NCBI GenBank assembly: GCA_024236175.1
Contig: JACKKY010000007.1
Location: forward strand, 248,001 to 312,000
Direction: 5' to 3'
Origin: Novosphingobium sp.
GTDB lineage: Bacteria > Pseudomonadota > Alphaproteobacteria > Sphingomonadales > Sphingomonadaceae
DNA length: 64,000 bases
The first letter of the stretch is position 1, and each line of letters opens with the position of its first letter. This document shows positions 60,980 through 64,000 of the stretch, in pieces. Position numbers and translations under genes: made by a program. The notes under the pieces were generated by a model. The model made no database searches. It saw nothing but the letters and a program-made list of their open reading frames with translations, and was not told the origin of the DNA.

Positions 60980-61657
60980 CTATCCCGCTGCAGCAGCGTC
61001 CCGGACGGCCTTGGCGAACCTGCGGATCTGCTCGGGGATGTCGTCGAGTCCGCCCAGTGCCGCTCTTGCCCCTTCCTGCACCTGCGGATCGACCAGTTCG
61101 TCTATGCCATTCGCGAGGATCGCCGAAGCGAGAGTGTGGCCGGCGACGTAGGTGGCGAGGTTGCCGCCGAGCCTGTAGTCCGTCGCGAGAGGCCTCGCGC
61201 CGAAATGCGCCAGAACGCGATTGTAGTCGACGACGCGGAGGCCGAGGCTGTGCGAAAGCTCTACGGCGAGCAGATTGAGCCTGCGGATCCGCTCAAGCGT
61301 TTCGTCGTTGCCCGATGCCCGGACGCGGCCCGGAACATGGCGAAAGATTGTGCAGATGAAGACTTCGGAGGGGCCTTCGAGCAGCTTCTCGAAATACCGG
61401 TGCCAGCGTTCGTGGATGATCGTCTCGTCCTCGCGCGGGCCGAGGACTTCGTTCAACATGGAAGCGACGATGACGTGCGGCGGTTCCTCTCCCTTGTGCT
61501 CGTGACAGGGCAGCCCGATCGCCAGCTTGATAGGCTGGGCCTGCCCTTGCCGTGCGCTGGCCACGGCCCGGCTGAGCAAGTCCGAGCCAAGGGCGATCGC
61601 CCGCTGCTCGCACTGTTCGACGGCCGCGAAAATCCTGAGCGGAGTGACTTCGCTCAT
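60980..61657 (-). CDS. Small SGNH-like/unknown protein
   Basis: This 225-residue protein has no recognised family by eye. The sequence MLNEVLGPREDETIIHERW, FICTIFRHVPGRVR and the late TDYRLGGNLATYVAGHTLASAIL resemble the pattern of SGNH-fold acyl enzymes from polysaccharide loci, but a nucleophilic Ser motif is not obvious. It converges on the 457-residue protein (33 bp apart) and lies 151 bp from ugd on the same strand. The cytoplasmic location follows from the lack of a signal. Name is tentative. Confidence 0.55.
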   Translation of the reverse strand: MSEVTPLRIFAAVEQCEQRAIALGSDLLSRAVASARQGQAQPIKLAIGLPCHEHKGEEPPHVIVASMLNEVLGPREDETIIHERWHRYFEKLLEGPSEVFICTIFRHVPGRVRASGNDETLERIRRLNLLAVELSHSLGLRVVDYNRVLAHFGARPLATDYRLGGNLATYVAGHTLASAILANGIDELVDPQVQEGARAALGGLDDIPEQIRRFAKAVRDAAAAG

Positions 61658-61808
61658 CGAGCCCGCCGGGACGCAGGGGAAATGCAGGCGCCCCAGGACG
61701 CGGAAGGTGAGAATGCACTGGTTTGCTTGTCGCCCGACATCGGGTCGGCCTGACGTCTGGCGGCGATTCGGTCAATATCGTTGCGCGAACCGGCCAGGCG
61801 CGGAGCGA

Positions 61809-63113
61809 TCAGGGCCTGCCCACGCTGATGTAGGTGAAGCCGGCCCCGCGCAGTTCCTCGGGCTCGTAGATGTTCCGCAGGTCCACCAGGACGGGCGCCC
61901 TGACAAGCTCGCGCACGCGGCCGAGATCGAGTGCACGGAAGGCATCCCATTCCGTGACGATCACGATCGCATCGGCGCCTTCGATCGCTTCGTAGGCATT
62001 GGGCAGCATCGCCACTTCAGGCATTAGCGGCCGGGCCAGCTCCATGCCTTCCGGGTCATAGGCGGTGACTTCGACACCCGCGTCGATCAGCGCCTGGGCG
62101 ATCGCGATGGAAGGCGCATCGCGCATATCGTCGGTGTTTGGCTTGAAGGTGAGGCCGAGCAGGGCGACTCGCTTGCCGCGCGGTGCCTCTCCCAGCACAT
62201 CGATGACCTTGCGGCCCATTGCACGCTTGCGGCTCTCGTTCACCTTGGCGACCGATTCGACGATCCTGAGCGGTGCGTCGTTGTCCTCGGCGGTCTTCAG
62301 CAGCGCCAGCGTGTCCTTGGGAAAGCAACTGCCGCCGAAACCGGGGCCGGGGTGGAGGAATTTCGGTCCGATGCGGTTGTCGAGGCCGATGCCGCGCGCG
62401 ACATCCTGCACGTCGCCGCCGACCTTCTCGCACAGATCCGCGATCTCGTTGATGAAGGTGATCTTCGTGGCGAGGAAAGCATTGGCGGCATATTTGATGA
62501 TTTCGGCGCTGCGCCGGCTGCTGAACACGATCGGCGAGCGATTGAGGAACAGCGGGCGATAGACTTCGCGCATCACGCCGCGCGCCCATTCGTCATCGGT
62601 GCCGATGACGATCCGGTCGGGTCGCTTGAAATCGCCGATGGCAGCGCCTTCGCGGAGGAATTCGGGATTGGAGGCGACGGCGAAGTGCACGTCGGTTCCC
62701 GATTCGCGCAGGATGCGTTCCACCTCGTCACCGGTTCCGACAGGCACCGTGGACTTGGTGACGATCACCGCCGGATGATCGAGATTCTTGCCGATTTCCG
62801 CAGCGGCTGCGTGCACGAAAGAGAGGTCTGCATGGCCGTCACCGCGCCGGGAGGGCGTGCCGACGGCGATGAAGATTGCGCCCGCACCGCTGATGCCTTC
62901 GGCGAGCCCGGTGGTGAAGGACAGGCGGTTGGCCCTGACGTTGCGCTGGACCAGCTCGTCGAGGCCCGGTTCGTAGATCGGCATTTCGCCGGCATTGAGC
63001 CGTTCGATCTTCGAGGGATCGGTGTCGATGCAGACCACATCGTGGCCGAAATCCGCGAAGCACGCTCCCGATACCAGGCCGACATAGCCTGCCCCAACCA
63101 TTGCGATCTTCAT
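61809..63113 (-). CDS. ugd: UDP-glucose 6-dehydrogenase
   Basis: Ugd oxidises UDP-glucose to UDP-glucuronate for exopolysaccharide or capsule. The 434-residue protein has the N-terminal NAD site MKIAMVGAGYVGLVSGACFA, SNPEFLREGAA, the lysine region SAEIIKYAANAFLATKITFINE, and the catalytic Cys263 in FGGSCFPKD. VALLGLTFKPNTDDMRDAPS starts the C-terminal domain. The stop is near a small unknown gene, and the metallophosphatase follows 13 bp upstream on the same strand, so they may be one transcript. Confidence 0.95.
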   Translation of the reverse strand: MKIAMVGAGYVGLVSGACFADFGHDVVCIDTDPSKIERLNAGEMPIYEPGLDELVQRNVRANRLSFTTGLAEGISGAGAIFIAVGTPSRRGDGHADLSFVHAAAAEIGKNLDHPAVIVTKSTVPVGTGDEVERILRESGTDVHFAVASNPEFLREGAAIGDFKRPDRIVIGTDDEWARGVMREVYRPLFLNRSPIVFSSRRSAEIIKYAANAFLATKITFINEIADLCEKVGGDVQDVARGIGLDNRIGPKFLHPGPGFGGSCFPKDTLALLKTAEDNDAPLRIVESVAKVNESRKRAMGRKVIDVLGEAPRGKRVALLGLTFKPNTDDMRDAPSIAIAQALIDAGVEVTAYDPEGMELARPLMPEVAMLPNAYEAIEGADAIVIVTEWDAFRALDLGRVRELVRAPVLVDLRNIYEPEELRGAGFTYISVGRP

Positions 63114-63126
63114 CAGCTACTCCAGT

Positions 63127-63924
63127 TCAGGCGGGCCGCATAGAGATGGAAATCTCGCCCTCGTGCACTTCGGTCTCGATAATCCAGCGTTCCGTGCCCT
63201 CGAGTCCGAGCGCGGTTAGCCGCCCGGACATGAAAGCACCAGTGTCGATCCCGATCCTGTTGCCGCGAATTTCGGCTTCGGGGCAGATCGAATGGCCGTG
63301 CACGATGACATGACCATGATCGCGGGTGTCGTTGAGGAACGGCTGGCGTATCCAGTGCAGGTCGTCGGTATGCTGCTGTTCCATGGGCGTGCCGGGCCTG
63401 ATTCCCGCGTGCACGAAGAGATAGTCGCCGATCGCGACCCAATCCTCGAAGCCACGGATGAATTCCAGGTCGGTTTCCGGGACCGCCTCGCACATGAGCC
63501 GCTGTGCCGTCGCAAGATCGGCGCTTTGCAGGGCAATGCGGTCCACGGGATAGGAAAGGACCGTTTCATAGCCGCCGAAGCGCAGGAAACTGCCAAGCGC
63601 GTCAAGCCTGGTGCAGCTTTGCAGGAACATTTCCTCGTGATTGCCGGCGAGTATGCGAACCTTGCGCCGTTCCTGCCACTGGCGTGCCGAGCGCAATACC
63701 GCGGCACTGTCGGGGCCGCGGTCGATCAGATCGCCGAGCAGGACGATCTCGGTCCTTGCCTGGCCCCGATTGCGGTCGTCGGCTTCGATCGCTTCGACAA
63801 TGGCGGTGAACAGGTCGAGCCGCCCGTGGACGTCGCCGACAGCGTAGACTCTGGCGCCCGCCGGTATGGCTGGAACGTGCCGTGCCCGTTTCGAACGGAA
63901 AAGCTGGCGGATCGTGTCGATCAT
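63127..63924 (-). CDS. Calcineurin-like metallophosphatase (PPP family)
   Basis: This 265-residue serine/threonine-phosphatase-like enzyme has the three PPP metal motifs GDVHGR, GDLIDRGPDS and GNHEE, plus later His residues in HAGIRPG and VHGHSI. It resembles the short bacterial PrpA/ApaH-like group. ATG 63924 (MIDTIRQLFR) is chosen; a GTG at 63969 would add 15 residues. It lies 13 bp upstream of ugd and is probably co-transcribed with it. The substrate (phosphoprotein or dinucleotide) is not determinable. From 63970 to the window end nothing is annotated. Confidence 0.85.
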   Translation of the reverse strand: MIDTIRQLFRSKRARHVPAIPAGARVYAVGDVHGRLDLFTAIVEAIEADDRNRGQARTEIVLLGDLIDRGPDSAAVLRSARQWQERRKVRILAGNHEEMFLQSCTRLDALGSFLRFGGYETVLSYPVDRIALQSADLATAQRLMCEAVPETDLEFIRGFEDWVAIGDYLFVHAGIRPGTPMEQQHTDDLHWIRQPFLNDTRDHGHVIVHGHSICPEAEIRGNRIGIDTGAFMSGRLTALGLEGTERWIIETEVHEGEISISMRPA

Positions 63925-64000
63925 GACTGAAGGTCTTGGAAAGATATAGGTTTTGAGCAGGCGCAGCACAAGCTGGCTGTCTGCGCGGGAATGAGCGTTG

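Overview
This window looks like a GC-rich alphaproteobacterial chromosome, most likely order Sphingomonadales (Erythrobacter/Novosphingobium-like). That placement is an inference. It rests on the nagZ-scpA-scpB-tatABC order, the long-tailed FtsZ, the histidine phosphotransferase ChpT, a Bpt-type N-end leucyltransferase, many GTG starts and many 4-bp ATGA/GTGA gene overlaps. Nearly all of the sequence is ordinary housekeeping coding DNA. I see no prophage, insertion sequence, CRISPR array or rRNA operon.

Layout. 1-2 kb: 3'-truncated miaB and a phosphotransferase-family kinase on the minus strand. 2-8.8 kb: argS, a SPOR-domain membrane protein, nagZ, scpA-scpB and tatA-tatB-tatC on the plus strand. 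8.8-11 kb: a minus-strand pair, a degenerate amidohydrolase and a 3-hydroxyisobutyrate-dehydrogenase-like enzyme. 11-13.4 kb: threonine ammonia-lyase and bpt. 13.5-16.6 kb: a TetR regulator divergent from two related membrane proteins and orphan heme-copper-oxidase subunits III and IV. 16.7-23 kb (minus): asd, glnA, glnB, argC, an SH3 protein and an M17 aminopeptidase. 23-29.6 kb: a lipoprotein, map, ccmAB, a pterin dehydratase, a DNA glycosylase, ferredoxin, cysK and two unknown membrane proteins.

30-48.8 kb holds a complete division and cell wall cluster in one direction: mraZ, rsmH, ftsL, ftsI, murE, murF, mraY, murD, ftsW, murG, murC, murB, ddl, ftsQ, ftsA, ftsZ. Most genes overlap or nearly touch, so they are probably co-transcribed. 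Only ftsZ has a sizeable upstream gap. Together they make lipid II from UDP-MurNAc (with meso-diaminopimelate, from the MurE DNPR motif) and assemble the divisome. ddl, nagZ, the AmpD/AmiD-like amidase, asd (for diaminopimelate) and two SPOR proteins belong to the same physiology.

48.9-64 kb: a TPR/SPOR protein, a YbjN-domain protein and proC, a BI-1 family membrane protein, a lipoprotein, tRNA-Ala(CGC), obg, proB, an NAD(P)-binding epimerase-like protein, chpT, the amidase, RNase P RNA, two SGNH-like/unknown proteins, UDP-glucose 6-dehydrogenase and a metallophosphatase. The last group suggests surface polysaccharide metabolism.

The most unusual items are: (i) the amidohydrolase that has lost almost all metal-site residues and a large internal segment; (ii) the TetR-linked module pairing duplicated membrane proteins with oxidase subunits III and IV but no catalytic subunit; (iii) an apparent one-base frameshift at the very start of asd; (iv) a very long hairpin immediately downstream of the tRNA gene; (v) 10-bp periodic repeats upstream of mraZ and a GANTC-containing palindrome upstream of ftsZ.
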